Of a stretch of DNA of 64,000 bases, positions 19,143-29,843 are shown in pieces; position 1 is the first letter of the stretch; each line of letters begins with the position of its first letter. The notes beneath the pieces were generated by a model that searched no databases, was not told where the DNA came from, and was given only the letters and a program-made list of their open reading frames with translations. This DNA comes from Allosaccharopolyspora coralli (lineage in GTDB: Bacteria > Actinomycetota > Actinomycetes > Mycobacteriales > Pseudonocardiaceae), in NCBI RefSeq assembly GCF_009664835.1, contig NZ_CP045929.1:434001-498000 (forward strand). The letters run 5' to 3'. Made by a program: the position numbers and the translations under genes.

Positions 19143-20078
19143 TCAGATCGAGCGCGAGCTCACCCGCCAGAAGGTCGAGACCGGGCCGACGCCGGCGCCG
19201 AGCGGATACGCGTGTTCGACGCTGCGGGTGACGAACCGCTTGCCGCACCGGACCGCGTCGGGCATCGAGGCGCCGCGCGCGAGCGCGGCCGTGATGGCCG
19301 AGGCGAACGCGTCGCCCGCGCCGTGGGTGTGCTCCGTCGTGTAGCGCGGGCCGACGAGATCGAGCGCCTGCTCGCCGTCGAAGAGCAGGTCGACGCACTC
19401 GGGGTCGTCCGGAAGGTGACCGCTCTTGATGAGCACCCATTCCGGTCCGAAGTCGTGGATCGCTTTGGCCGCGTCCCAGAGATCGGCGCGCGTGCGGGCC
19501 TCGATCCCGGTGAGCAGCCGTACCTCGTCCAGGTTCGGTGTCACGAGCGTGGCGCGCGGGAAGGCGTCGTGACGCAGGCCGTCGAGAGCGTCCTCGTGCA
19601 GCAGCGGTTCCCCGCTGCGGGACGCGGCGACCGGGTCGATCACGAACGGGGTGCGTCCCCCGCGGCCGAAGCCGTGCTTGTCGGCCATCTCGACGACGGC
19701 CTCGATCGTCGCGGCGGAGGCGAGCACACCGGTCTTGGCGGCGTCGACCCCGATGTCGGAGGCCACGGCGTCGATCTGGGCGGCGACCACGGCGGGCTCG
19801 ATCTCGACGAGCCCGGTGACGCCGACGGTGTTCTGCACGGTCACGGCTGTCACGGCGGTCATGCCGTGGACTCCGCAGGAGAAGAAGGTCCGCAGGTCGG
19901 CGTGCATTCCGGCACTGCCACCGGAGTCCGAGCCTGCGATGGTGAGCGCGGTCGGCGGTGCGGCGTCGTGCGCGGGAGCCACCGTGTGCGTACCCGGCGC
20001 TGCGGGAGCCGAGGGGCCGACGTGGCCCCCGAACGGGGAGGTGTGGGCCCGGCCTCGCGGTCCCTGTGGTTCGTGCAT
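19143..20078 (-). CDS. thiD: Bifunctional hydroxymethylpyrimidine kinase/phosphomethylpyrimidine kinase
   Basis: ThiD phosphorylates HMP and HMP-P to HMP-PP, the ThiE substrate. The ribokinase-fold core has [20 protein letters not shown] at the N-terminal side, [36 protein letters not shown] and the anion-hole [12 protein letters not shown]. The N-terminus has about 45 extra residues rich in Ala, Pro and Gly before the kinase core. ATG 20078 lies 7 nt after TAGGAT, so the transcript is probably leaderless; a longer frame to 20153 runs into the repeat element and is unlikely. The gene follows thiC on the same strand. Confidence 0.92.
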   Translation of the reverse strand: MHEPQGPRGRAHTSPFGGHVGPSAPAAPGTHTVAPAHDAAPPTALTIAGSDSGGSAGMHADLRTFFSCGVHGMTAVTAVTVQNTVGVTGLVEIEPAVVAAQIDAVASDIGVDAAKTGVLASAATIEAVVEMADKHGFGRGGRTPFVIDPVAASRSGEPLLHEDALDGLRHDAFPRATLVTPNLDEVRLLTGIEARTRADLWDAAKAIHDFGPEWVLIKSGHLPDDPECVDLLFDGEQALDLVGPRYTTEHTHGAGDAFASAITAALARGASMPDAVRCGKRFVTRSVEHAYPLGAGVGPVSTFWRVSSRSI

Positions 20079-20085
20079 CCCCGTC

Positions 20086-20091
20086 ATCCTA
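20086..20091 (-). promoter_or_regulatory. thiD -10 box (leaderless)
   Basis: TAGGAT on the minus strand lies 7 nt before the thiD ATG at 20078, the spacing expected for a leaderless mRNA. This implies that thiD has its own promoter in addition to any read-through from thiC. Confidence 0.5.
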
Positions 20092-20139
20092 GGCCGACGC
20101 CTCGCGCCCCCGTGACCAGCGCCGCTCCCGCCTTGTGTT

Positions 20140-20192
20140 GGGGCGAACGGCACTCTCGCCCCACATGACGAGGCGAAAGTGCCGTTCGCCTC
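20140..20192. repeat. GCGAACGGCAC inverted repeat, copy 3
   Basis: The arms are GGGGCGAACGGCACTCTCGC and the reverse complement of the usual GGCGAACGGCACTTTCGCC, separated by about 6 nt. The repeat sits 3 bp after the thiC stop codon and upstream of the thiD promoter, a position suited to terminating thiC transcription. Confidence 0.72.
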
Positions 20193-20195
20193 ACC

Positions 20196-21944
<1,749 letters not shown>

Positions 21945-22112
21945 TTGCAGTTGTCGAGCCGACCGTAGCGCCCCCGCGACGGCGTGCCAACCCCGTTCAC
22001 TCCGATGACGGCACGCGCGCCGTCCGGCTACGCTGATGAGCAGGCTCGACCCTGACTGTCAGAGGTGATCGCTACCGTGGGTGCAGACAACGACACAGGA
22101 AGTGATCGCGCT

Positions 22113-22685
22113 GTGACTGCTGAAGTTCTTCTGCCGTCCGCTTGGGAGAACCTGGTTCGGACGTGGCAGGAGCTGGACGTCCCTGAGGGCTGGCGCGCGG
22201 AGATCATCGAGGAGAGCATCGTCATGACCCCGCCGCCGGACACCGGGCACAACCTGATCGCCAGCCGAGTGACCAAGGCACTGGTGCGAGCGATTCCCGA
22301 CGACTGGGAGATTTTCCAGACCCAGGGCGTGTCCGTGCCGCTGCGGAGCAGCGTGTTCATTCCCGACTTGGTGGTGATCCCACGGGAGCGGGTGCCGGGC
22401 GGCGATCCTGCCGAGCCGACGCCGATCGAGCACGCACTCCTGGCCGTCGAGATCACCTCGCGCAGCAACGCCGACACGGACCGGAAGACCAAGCTGTGGT
22501 CCTACGCGCACGGAGGCGTGCCGCTGTACCTGCTCGTCGATCGGTTCGCCGAGAACGGGCCGGAGGTCATGCTCTACTCGAACCCGGAGAACGGCATCTA
22601 CCAGGACACTCACCGCGCGCCGTTCGGCAAACCGGTGACACTACCGGCGCCCTGTGAGCTGACGATCGACTCCGGCGAGTTCTGA
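22113..22685 (+). CDS. Uma2-family restriction endonuclease-like protein (copy 1)
   Basis: This 190-aa protein of the Uma2/DUF820 family has a PD-(D/E)XK nuclease-like fold. The motif order ...WRAEIIEESIVMTPPP, FIPDLVVIPRE, LLAVEITSRSN and KLWSYAHGGVPLYLLVD contains the acidic and Glu/Lys positions typical of the fold. Biological role is unknown; Uma2 proteins are abundant in multicellular bacteria and are often tandemly duplicated. GTG 22113 was chosen because AGGAAG lies about 10 nt upstream and matches the start of copy 2; a GTG at 22065 has poorer context. It is almost identical to the gene at 22990. Confidence 0.83.
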   Translation: MTAEVLLPSAWENLVRTWQELDVPEGWRAEIIEESIVMTPPPDTGHNLIASRVTKALVRAIPDDWEIFQTQGVSVPLRSSVFIPDLVVIPRERVPGGDPAEPTPIEHALLAVEITSRSNADTDRKTKLWSYAHGGVPLYLLVDRFAENGPEVMLYSNPENGIYQDTHRAPFGKPVTLPAPCELTIDSGEF

Positions 22686-22705
22686 GTGCTCACATCTCGT
22701 CGTCG

Positions 22706-22905
22706 AACGGGTCGATCGTGAGTGTAGGGGCCGCAGTTGTCATAGAGCCGCGGCGCTCGCCGTTGGCGAGGTCGATGCGCCGCGTCGGCGGTGATGCGGT
22801 GCTGGTCGGTGGACGTGTCAGGACGGCCGTGTCGAGTTGCTCCCGACGTCGGCGTGAATCCAGGTCGGGGTCGCGCGGTCGGCTACGCCGGACACGCTGT
22901 CCGGC
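22706..22905 (-). pseudogene. Decayed duplicate of the thiC 5' end and its TPP riboswitch
   Basis: Between the two Uma2 genes lies a degraded copy of 21650-21900. Shared stretches include GTGTAGGGGCC, CTCGCCGTTGGCGAGGTCG, GTGCTGGTCGGTGGACGTGT and CGCCGGACAC, in the same order but with small deletions and substitutions. The riboswitch CTGAGA block and most of thiC are lost, so this remnant should be non-functional. It marks the junction of a tandem duplication. Confidence 0.75.
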
Positions 22906-22989
22906 TACGCTGATGAGCAGGCTCGACCCTGACTGTCAGAGGTGATCGCTACCGTGGGAGCAGGCAACGGCACAGGAAGTGATCGCGCT

Positions 22990-23562
22990 ATGGCTGCTGA
23001 AGTCCTTCTGCCGTCCGCTTGGGAGAACCTGGTTCGGACGTGGCAGGAGCTGGACGTCCCGGAGGGCTGGCGCGCGGAGATCATCGAGGAGCGCATCGTC
23101 ATGACCCCGCCGCCGGACACCGGGCACAACCTGATCGCAGACCGAGTACACAAGACGCTCGTGCGTGCGGTCCCGGACGAGTGGGCGATCCTGCAGACCC
23201 AAGGCGTCGCGGTCCCGTTGCGCAGCAGCCTGCTCATCCCCGATCTCGTGGTGATTCCGAGGAAACGGCTTGCTGCCTGCGAAGAGCCCGGGCCGACGCC
23301 GATCGAGCACGCACTACTCGCAGTGGAAATCACGTCGAACAGCACCACGAACACCGACCGGAAGACCAAGCTCTGGTCCTACGCGCACGGAGGCGTGCCG
23401 CTGTACCTGCTTCTCGACCGTTTCGCGGAAGGCGGCCCGGAGACGCTGCTGTATTCGAATCCGTCCGGCGGGATCTGTCAGGACACTCACCGCGCGCCGT
23501 TCGGCGAGCTGGTGACGCTCCCGGCGCCCTTTGAGCTGACCATCGACTCCGGCGAGTTCTGA
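22990..23562 (+). CDS. Uma2-family restriction endonuclease-like protein (copy 2)
   Basis: This 190-aa protein is the duplicate of the gene at 22113. It keeps the same nuclease-fold motifs (FIPDLVV replaced by LIPDLVVIPRK, LLAVEITSNST, KLWSYAHGGVPLYLLLD). Differences concentrate in the middle of the protein, while both ends are nearly identical. ATG 22990 is preceded by AGGAAG. It is convergent with def, whose stop lies 5 bp beyond. The retained open frame suggests either recent duplication or continued selection. Confidence 0.83.
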   Translation: MAAEVLLPSAWENLVRTWQELDVPEGWRAEIIEERIVMTPPPDTGHNLIADRVHKTLVRAVPDEWAILQTQGVAVPLRSSLLIPDLVVIPRKRLAACEEPGPTPIEHALLAVEITSNSTTNTDRKTKLWSYAHGGVPLYLLLDRFAEGGPETLLYSNPSGGICQDTHRAPFGELVTLPAPFELTIDSGEF

Positions 23563-23566
23563 GTGC

Positions 23567-24148
23567 TCACATCTCGTCGTCGAACGGGTCGGATTCCTCG
23601 CGCGGGTCCCACGACAGGCCAGGAACGCCCCACCCGTTGCGTTTGACGGCCTTCTTCCCCGCTCGGGCGTGCCTGCCGACGAGCCGCTCGAGGTAGAGAT
23701 GCCCGTCGAGGTGGTCGGTCTCGTGTTGCAGGCACCGCGCGAAGAATCCGGTTCCTTCCACGTCCACAGGAGAACCGTCCACAGCAGACCCTTTGACCCG
23801 CGCGTGTTCCGCGCGCCCGGTGGGGAAGTTCTCCCCGGGGACCGACAGGCAGCCTTCCCAGTCGTCGTCGGGATCCGGCATCATCCCGTCCGGGCGCTCC
23901 GAGGTTTCCAACTCGGGGTTGACGACGACGCCGCGATGCTGCGCGCCGGTGTCGTCCGGGCAGTCGTAGACGAACACCCGCAGGTCCACGCCGATCTGGT
24001 TGGCCGCGAGTCCGACGCCGTTCGCGACGGCCATCGTCTCGAACATGTCGTCGACGAGTGTCCGCAGCTCGGCATCGAAGGCTTCGACCCGCCTGGTCGG
24101 GTGGTGCAGAACGGGGTCGCCGACGATGCGGATCGGGTGCACAGCCAT
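23567..24148 (-). CDS. def: Peptide deformylase
   Basis: Peptide deformylase removes the formyl group from the N-terminal methionine of new proteins. The 193-aa protein has all three metal-site motifs: [10 protein letters not shown] (44-53), EGCLSVPG (98-105, with the Cys ligand) and HETDH (142-146, both His ligands and catalytic Glu). ATG 24148 lies 7 nt after TAGGGT, indicating a leaderless transcript; an upstream extension to 24217 is less likely. It is divergent from the DUF3263 gene, the same order as in M. tuberculosis (Rv0429c/Rv0430) as I recall it. Confidence 0.95.
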   Translation of the reverse strand: MAVHPIRIVGDPVLHHPTRRVEAFDAELRTLVDDMFETMAVANGVGLAANQIGVDLRVFVYDCPDDTGAQHRGVVVNPELETSERPDGMMPDPDDDWEGCLSVPGENFPTGRAEHARVKGSAVDGSPVDVEGTGFFARCLQHETDHLDGHLYLERLVGRHARAGKKAVKRNGWGVPGLSWDPREESDPFDDEM

Positions 24149-24155
24149 GGGTCGG

Positions 24156-24161
24156 ACCCTA
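24156..24161 (-). promoter_or_regulatory. def -10 box (leaderless)
   Basis: TAGGGT on the minus strand ends 7 nt before the def ATG, consistent with a leaderless mRNA. Confidence 0.5.
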
Positions 24162-24332
24162 TCGGTCCGCACGGCGTGCGCGGGATCCGTGTCCGCCCGT
24201 GCGATCGAGCGCGCCACGCGGGGTCTCGGAACGCAGAGCCCGTGGGCGGGTTCATGATGTAATGAACGCCGGAATCACACGGCTGTGATTCCGGCGGACC
24301 CGGGGTGACCCGATCGCGAGGCGAGGAGCTGC

Positions 24333-24791
24333 ATGGACGCCGCCCAGATGTTGACCGCGCAGGAGATCGCGCGCCAGTGCGAGCAGTTGGCGCGCACCGA
24401 GGGCCAGCGCAAGTCCGTGGCGACGCCGGTGCGGCACCTGCGGCCCGCCGATCCCGTCACCGAGCCGATCCCGCGGGTGGTCGAGCCGATCGCGACGTCC
24501 TCGCCGGAGCTGGCCGCCGAGATCCCGTCGGCGGACGGGGCGCTCGATGAGCGCGAGCGCGGGATCCTCGCGTTCGAACGTCAGTGGTGGAAGCGCAGCG
24601 GGGCCAAGGAACGGGCGATTCGCGAACTGTTCGACATGTCCTCGTCGCGCTACTACCAGCTGCTCAACGCGATCCTGGACCGGCCCGAGGCATTCAGGGC
24701 CGACCCGATGCTGGTCAAACGTCTCCGCAAGGTGCGCGCGAGCAGGCAGCGCGCGCGGGCCGCCCGACGACTGGGAATCGAGTTGCACTGA
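24333..24791 (+). CDS. DUF3263-family protein
   Basis: This is a 152-aa cytoplasmic protein of the actinobacterial DUF3263 family. Its C-terminal half (ERGILAFERQWWKRSG, then AIRELFDMSSSRYYQLLNA) has a helix-turn-helix-like character, so DNA binding is plausible but unproven. The N-terminal 70 residues are variable. A GAGGAG ribosome-binding site precedes the ATG. Its stop overlaps the next start (TGATG), so it is coupled to the LytR_C gene, the arrangement of Rv0430-Rv0431 in M. tuberculosis. Confidence 0.85.
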   Translation: MDAAQMLTAQEIARQCEQLARTEGQRKSVATPVRHLRPADPVTEPIPRVVEPIATSSPELAAEIPSADGALDERERGILAFERQWWKRSGAKERAIRELFDMSSSRYYQLLNAILDRPEAFRADPMLVKRLRKVRASRQRARAARRLGIELH

Positions 24792-25408
24792 TGAGCACTC
24801 CTGGACCGTCCGGCCGGACCGTGGCCGGCTTCGCCCTCGTCGGTGTGGGCGTGCTGGCCGCCGTGGTCGGCTTCACGACCCTCGGTTCCGGCGAACGGGA
24901 CAGTGTGGCACAACCGCCGGAGTCCTCGGTGGTGACGCCGCCACCCGAGGAGACGCAGACCTCGGAACTGCAGCTGCCGGGCGAGGAGGAGACGGCGCCT
25001 CCCACGCAGGACAGCCCGCCCCCGCGGCCTCCGTCGCCCGCGGACCCCCCACCGGCCGAGCCGCCGCAGCCGCCGCGCCCGCCGGAGCAGGGCGGCGAGC
25101 AGAGCGCCGAGGGCACCGTCGTTCGCGTCTACAACAACAGCACGATCTCGGGGCTCGCCGAGCGGGCCGCCGCGGATTTCCGTGGCGTCGGCTCGGTGGT
25201 CGCCGAGACCGGAAACTACGCACAGGGCACGATCTACACCACGACGATCTACTACCGTCCCGGCACTCCGGAGGAGGAGCAGGCGCGGTTCCTCGCCGAG
25301 CAGTTCGACGCTCGCGCCGAGCCCCGCTTCCCAGGCCTGGCCGAGTCCAGTGACGGGGTCATCGCGATCGTCACGAACGACTACCAAGGTCCGAAGGACG
25401 GCAAGTAG
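24791..25408 (+). CDS. LytR C-terminal-domain membrane protein (VirR/Rv0431-like)
   Basis: This 205-aa single-pass protein has a short cytoplasmic N-terminus, a membrane helix (about residues 11-31), a long Pro/Glu/Thr-rich linker (about 35-110) and a C-terminal LytR_C domain (VVRVYNNSTISGLAERAAAD to IVTNDY). The domain would lie outside the membrane near the wall. The M. tuberculosis positional homologue VirR (Rv0431) affects envelope integrity and vesicle release, so a wall-associated role is likely. It overlaps the DUF3263 gene by 1 nt and must be co-translated with it. Confidence 0.85.
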   Translation: MSTPGPSGRTVAGFALVGVGVLAAVVGFTTLGSGERDSVAQPPESSVVTPPPEETQTSELQLPGEEETAPPTQDSPPPRPPSPADPPPAEPPQPPRPPEQGGEQSAEGTVVRVYNNSTISGLAERAAADFRGVGSVVAETGNYAQGTIYTTTIYYRPGTPEEEQARFLAEQFDARAEPRFPGLAESSDGVIAIVTNDYQGPKDGK

Positions 25409-25427
25409 TCGTTCGGGTGAGCGACGG

Positions 25428-27701
25428 TCAGTTCCCACGTTGGGTCGCGTAGCTCTCCAACGACGCCAGTTGCTCGGGATCGAGCGAGGGCCGAACCGAT
25501 TCTCGCGCGGAGGCGAAGTGTCGCGCGGACACTTCGGCGGCGTCGAGTGACTCCCGCATCGCCGTCAGCGCGGATTCCCGAACCAGTGCGGCACAGTCGG
25601 CCGCGGAGTAGCCGTCGAGTTCGTCCGCGAGGGACCTGATGTCCACATCGGACGCGAGTGGGGTGTTCGTCGCGGCCGCCCGGAGGATCTCCGTACGCGC
25701 GTCGGAGTCCGGTGGCGGGACGTACACGAGACGTTCGAGCCTGCCCGGTCGCAGCAGCGCGGGATCGATGAGTTCCGGCCGGTTCGTCGCGCCGAGCACG
25801 ACGACGTCGCGCATCGGCTCCACGCCGTCGAGCTCGGTGAGCAGCGCCGCCACCACGCGGTCCCCGACGCCCGAGTCGGACGACTGTCCGCGGCGGGGCG
25901 CGAGCGAGTCGACCTCGTCGAGGAACACCAGCGACGGCGCGGCATTGCGGGCACGCAGGAACAGTTCCCGCACGGCGCGTTCGGACTCGCCGACGAACTT
26001 GTCGAGCAGCTCGGCACCCTTCACCGACAGCACGTTGAGCTTGCCGCTGCCTGCGAGTGCCCGCACGAGGAACGTCTTGCCGCAGCCGGGTGGACCGTAG
26101 AGCAGCACCCCGCGCGGCGGGTCGACGCCGAGCCTGGTGAACGAGTCAGGGTACTGCAGCGGCCACAGGACGGACTCGGACAAGGACTGCTTGGTCTCGA
26201 CCATGTCGCCGACCTCGTCGAGGGTCAGGCCTCCAGTTCGCAGTGTGTCCGAAGTAGACATCGACAGTGGTCGAACCGAGGACACCGCGTCGAGCAGGTC
26301 CTGCTGGGCGATCCGTGGCTCGGAATCCGTTGCGGTGTCGGCGGATCCGTGTCGCATGGCGGCGCGGACCGCGGCTTCCCGGCACAGCGCGACGAGGTCG
26401 GCGGCGACGAATCCCGGCGTCTGCTCGGCGACGTCGTCGAAGGCGACGTCGTTCTCCAGCGGTGCTTGCCGCAGCAGGACGCGCAGCAGGTCCGTCCGTT
26501 GCGCCGTGTTCGGGAGGCTGAAGGTGAGTTCCCGGTCCACGAGGCCGGGTTCCCGCAGGCGCGGGTCGACCGACTCGGTCCGCGAGCTGGTGACTACCAC
26601 GGCGAGCCCTGCGGTGCTGATCGCCTCGCGCAGTGCGTCGAGCGCGACCGTGGCGACCGGCGGCGGGTCGGACGCGGGCAGCAGATCGTCCACATCGGTC
26701 ACGAGCAGCACGCACCGGGAACCGGCGGTGGCCTCCGCGAGCGCGGACCGCCACCGCTTCGCCGCCGTCGCCGGTTCGAGCGCGGCGATGCTCGGTGCGT
26801 TGACCTCGACGAGCGTGGCGCCGACCGACGCGGCCACGGAGCGTCCGAGGGTGGCTTTGCCGACGCCGGCCGGCCCGCTCAGCAGAACGCCGAGCTCCGG
26901 TGTCGCGCCGAGGTGGCGCAGCAGGCCGGGCTGATCGAACGAGAGCCGCAGCCATTCGGCCAGGCGCAACGCGTTGTCCTGCGCGCCGACGAGGTCGGTT
27001 GTCTCCACTGCGAGCTCGCGAGGGGAGTCCGTGGCCGGCTCATCGGGTGAGTCCACGGGCTCCGGAACCGGCTCGGCGACGGTCGCCGCCGACGAGCCCG
27101 GTGCCGGTGGGGGTTCTGCGAGTGCCGCCGACCCGGTGGCGGCGCTCCGCCAGTCCACGACCGTCGAGGGCTGCACCACGACGGCCCCTTCGGGCTCGGT
27201 CGAGGCGATGGTGATGAGCTCGGTAGTCCACGTCCGGCCGAGCGTGTTCGACAGCCTGCGACGAACCTCCGGGGCCCCGCCGCGCGTGTGCGGCGCCAGG
27301 TCCTGCGGCAACAGCGAGACGGTGTCGCCGGTCCGGAACACCTTGCCGGTCAGCGCCAGCCGGACGGTGTCGGCCGGAACGGACGCCGCGGCGATCCGCG
27401 AGCCCGACACCGTCACCCGCCGGGCGGTACTCACCCGGCACGGCGCGACGACGACCTCCGTGCCCTCGGCCAAGCCGAGGTTGCTCAGCGCGATCTCGTC
27501 GGCGAGAACGACTCCGGTGGCGGCGCCTCTCTCGGCTGCCGCCGCCAGCGCGACGGTGGTCCTGCTGCCGGTGAGCTGCACGGCGTCCCACGCACGCAGC
27601 CCGAGCGCGTCGAGGACCTCGGGGTGCAACCGGACGACGCCGCGCCGGGTGTCGGCGGCCGAGGAGGACAGGCGGAGCGTCAGGGTGATCGATGCGGACA
27701 C
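25428..27701 (-). CDS. CDC48/p97-like double AAA ATPase
   Basis: This 757-aa protein has a CDC48-type N domain (residues 1-180: LRLHPEVLDALGL-like double-psi barrel, then a second subdomain) and two AAA modules. D2 is intact: Walker A GPPGCGKTFLVR near residue 534, Walker B LVFLDEVD near 590, and an arginine-rich second region of homology. D1 is degenerate: Walker A reads GPAGVGKAT (Ala for Ser/Thr, near 274) and Walker B LLVTDVDD lacks the catalytic Glu. The predicted role is ATP-driven unfolding or remodelling by D2 in a hexamer. Gene order AAA-pssA-psd matches M. tuberculosis Rv0435c-Rv0437c. Confidence 0.88.
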   Translation of the reverse strand: MSASITLTLRLSSSAADTRRGVVRLHPEVLDALGLRAWDAVQLTGSRTTVALAAAAERGAATGVVLADEIALSNLGLAEGTEVVVAPCRVSTARRVTVSGSRIAAASVPADTVRLALTGKVFRTGDTVSLLPQDLAPHTRGGAPEVRRRLSNTLGRTWTTELITIASTEPEGAVVVQPSTVVDWRSAATGSAALAEPPPAPGSSAATVAEPVPEPVDSPDEPATDSPRELAVETTDLVGAQDNALRLAEWLRLSFDQPGLLRHLGATPELGVLLSGPAGVGKATLGRSVAASVGATLVEVNAPSIAALEPATAAKRWRSALAEATAGSRCVLLVTDVDDLLPASDPPPVATVALDALREAISTAGLAVVVTSSRTESVDPRLREPGLVDRELTFSLPNTAQRTDLLRVLLRQAPLENDVAFDDVAEQTPGFVAADLVALCREAAVRAAMRHGSADTATDSEPRIAQQDLLDAVSSVRPLSMSTSDTLRTGGLTLDEVGDMVETKQSLSESVLWPLQYPDSFTRLGVDPPRGVLLYGPPGCGKTFLVRALAGSGKLNVLSVKGAELLDKFVGESERAVRELFLRARNAAPSLVFLDEVDSLAPRRGQSSDSGVGDRVVAALLTELDGVEPMRDVVVLGATNRPELIDPALLRPGRLERLVYVPPPDSDARTEILRAAATNTPLASDVDIRSLADELDGYSAADCAALVRESALTAMRESLDAAEVSARHFASARESVRPSLDPEQLASLESYATQRGN

Positions 27702-27760
27702 GCCGCCGAGCTTAGTGGCCGCGGGTTGAGGCTGTGGCGGCCACAGTGCGCCGAGGGAAT

Positions 27761-27805
27761 CTACGCAGACCGGCCACGCCTACCACCGACGCGGATCAAT
27801 CCGCG
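27761..27805 (-). repeat. Deleted remnant (H) of the structured repeat element
   Basis: CTACGCAGACCGGCCAC at 27761-27777 matches one end of copy D, and GACGCGGATCAATCCGCG at 27788-27805 resembles the other end, but only 10 bp lie between them. The central long stem is missing, as if the hairpin had been deleted precisely. Confidence 0.5.
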
Positions 27806-27817
27806 CGACGCGGTCGC

Positions 27818-28741
27818 TCACCGCTCCCGGCGGATGCCGAGAGTACGTTTCCCCTGGCGGTTGCGCTGCCCGTTGCGGCGGGCGAGCCGAACCCGGCGAG
27901 CGGCGCCTGCGACGCTGCGGCGCAGTGGTGGACGCAGCCCGAGACGGCGCTGCGTACGGCGGATGGCGCGGCGTTCGCGCGGGGGTGCCGACCACGCCTC
28001 CGGATGCTGGGCGAGCCACGAGTACCGGTAGACCGCGTACGGCACGTGCGCGAGGTAGACCACCAGCGCCACGGCCAACGAGATCCGCGGGAACACGATC
28101 ACGCCTGCCGCGAGCAGCGCCACGAGCACGAGCAGCGGCGCGACCATGCGAGGCGGCACCTTCACGGTCTTCAGCGACAGGGTCGGCACCCGGCTGACGG
28201 CCAGCGCGGCGATCGCGAGGATCCACAGCATCAGCACGGTCTGGTTCGACCACCAGCCCTGACCGAACTGCGCCGTCAGCAACAGCGGCAGCAGCGCGAG
28301 CAGTCCGGCCGCCGGGGCGGGGACGCCGACGAAGAACTCCTTGGTGAACGGCGGTTGTTCGTCGTCGTCGAGCAGGGTGTTGAAGCGTGCGAGCCGCAGC
28401 ACCATGCACACCGCGAACACGAGGGCCACGACCCAGCCGAGGCGGTTGCCCTGCAGGTGCCAAACGTAGAGCGTCAGTGCGGGTGCGACACCGAACGACA
28501 TGGCGTCGGAGAGCGAGTCGAGCTCGGCACCCATCTTGGTGGTGGCGTCCAGCAGCCGCGCGATGCGCCCGTCGAGCCCGTCCAGGACGGCGGCCACCGC
28601 CACGGCGGCGATGGCGCCGGTGAGCTGCTGGTTGAGGGCGAACTGCACGGCCGACAGGCCCGCGCACATCGCGAGGACGGTGATCGCGTTCGGCAGCAGC
28701 CGGACGCCGGGGCTGCTGCGCATGCCGTCGACCGCGCTCAC
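27818..28741 (-). CDS. pssA: CDP-diacylglycerol-serine O-phosphatidyltransferase
   Basis: PssA makes phosphatidylserine from CDP-diacylglycerol and serine in the membrane. The 307-aa protein has the CDP-alcohol phosphotransferase motif D-G-x2-A-R-x8-G-x3-D-x3-D (LDGLDGRIARLLDAT, MGAELDSLSD) and several membrane helices. The C-terminal 50 residues are unusually Arg-rich (RRLGLRPPLRRSV and following), beyond the normal family end. GTG 28741 overlaps the psd stop by 4 nt (GTGA), so the two enzymes of phosphatidylethanolamine synthesis are translationally coupled. Confidence 0.93.
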   Translation of the reverse strand: MSAVDGMRSSPGVRLLPNAITVLAMCAGLSAVQFALNQQLTGAIAAVAVAAVLDGLDGRIARLLDATTKMGAELDSLSDAMSFGVAPALTLYVWHLQGNRLGWVVALVFAVCMVLRLARFNTLLDDDEQPPFTKEFFVGVPAPAAGLLALLPLLLTAQFGQGWWSNQTVLMLWILAIAALAVSRVPTLSLKTVKVPPRMVAPLLVLVALLAAGVIVFPRISLAVALVVYLAHVPYAVYRYSWLAQHPEAWSAPPRERRAIRRTQRRLGLRPPLRRSVAGAARRVRLARRNGQRNRQGKRTLGIRRER

Positions 28742-29490
28742 GCCCGCTCGCTTACCCGGGGGACGGGCAGTTCGGCGAGCACGGTCTCGCCGCCGATGGT
28801 CCGCTGGCCGGACTCGACGAGGATGCGGGACCCCGCGGGGACGTACAGGTCGACGCGGGAGCCGAACCGGATCAGCCCGTACGTGTGCCCGGCGAGAACC
28901 TTGTCGCCTTCGTTGACCGAGCACACGATGCGGCGTGCGACGAGTCCCGCGATCTGCACGACCGCGACGTCGTGGCCGCTCTCGGCACGCAGCAGGACCG
29001 AGTTGCGCTCGTTGTCCTCGCTGGCCTTGTCGAGGTCGGCGGAGAGGAACCTGCCCGGCCGGTAGGCCACGGTCGTGGCCTCGCCGGTGACGGGGAGCCG
29101 CTGCACGTGCACGTCGAACACGGTGAGGAAGACGCTCACCCGCGTCATCGGCGTGGCCCCGAGGCCGAGTTCCGGCGGCGGGGTGGCCGACTCGACGCGC
29201 GAGACGGTGCCGTCGGCAGGGGCGACGGCGATTCCGCCCCGGTCGGGTGTGACACGGCGCGGCTCGCGGAAGAACCAGGCGCACCAAGCGGTGAGGAGGC
29301 CTCCGGCCAGACCGGCGATCCGGGAGCGGCGCCGCAGCAGCAGCGTCAGCGCGGCGGCGCCGAGGACGAAGGGGCGCCCGGCGGGGTGCATCGGCGGCAC
29401 GGTGTCCCTGGCGAGCCTGGCCAGGTGCGCCGGTGTGCTGGTGGGGGCGTGGTCGTCGCTGCTCATCGGGGTGCTTGCCTCGTGGGTCAT
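28738..29490 (-). CDS. psd: Phosphatidylserine decarboxylase
   Basis: Psd converts phosphatidylserine to phosphatidylethanolamine at the membrane. The 250-aa form is the short actinobacterial type: an N-terminal hydrophobic segment (about 30-65), PADGTVSRVE, FDVHVQRLPVTG with the conserved His, and the autocleavage site Gly-Ser in IRFGSRVDLYVP, which yields the pyruvoyl alpha chain. The frame is open upstream to 29685, but ATG 29490 gives a normal length; ATG 29466 is also possible. It is the first gene of psd-pssA. Confidence 0.92.
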   Translation of the reverse strand: MTHEASTPMSSDDHAPTSTPAHLARLARDTVPPMHPAGRPFVLGAAALTLLLRRRSRIAGLAGGLLTAWCAWFFREPRRVTPDRGGIAVAPADGTVSRVESATPPPELGLGATPMTRVSVFLTVFDVHVQRLPVTGEATTVAYRPGRFLSADLDKASEDNERNSVLLRAESGHDVAVVQIAGLVARRIVCSVNEGDKVLAGHTYGLIRFGSRVDLYVPAGSRILVESGQRTIGGETVLAELPVPRVSERA

Positions 29491-29636
29491 GGTCGGGGGC
29501 GGGAACGTTGCCCGGCGACCGGAGGTCCGGCCGTCTCCGTACAGCATCGCGGACGCCGCGCGGCCGCGGATCGGAGGGGGAGGGGGTCGCTTGCTCGGAC
29601 CGCCACGGACTCCCGTCGAACAGGGCTCGATAGAGG

Positions 29637-29679
29637 CCGAGGCGGCACCGGCGCCCCCGAAGCGCCGGTGCCGCCTCGG
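29637..29679. terminator. Strong 18-bp hairpin upstream of psd
   Basis: A perfect 18-bp stem (arms 29637-29654 and 29662-29679) with a 7-nt loop lies 147 bp upstream of psd and downstream of the moeA/M48 transcription unit on the same strand. It most likely ends that upstream transcript and isolates psd-pssA. The rest of 29491-29843 shows no convincing gene. Confidence 0.6.
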
Positions 29680-29843
29680 CACCACGACCGTCAGGCTCCT
29701 CCCCGTTGGCGCCTAACGGCCTCCCCTTTGAATCGGATCCGTGCACCCCCCGACGGCACACGCACCCGGTGTGTCCGGTCCTCCCGCCGGCAAGCGAGGC
29801 GAAAGGCCAGACGTCTAATCAGAGGAAAAGGATCTACAGTTCG

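Noticed and set aside
22718..22945. 75-codon frame between the Uma2 copies
   Set aside because: It lies within the decayed thiC/riboswitch duplicate and has no independent coding features.
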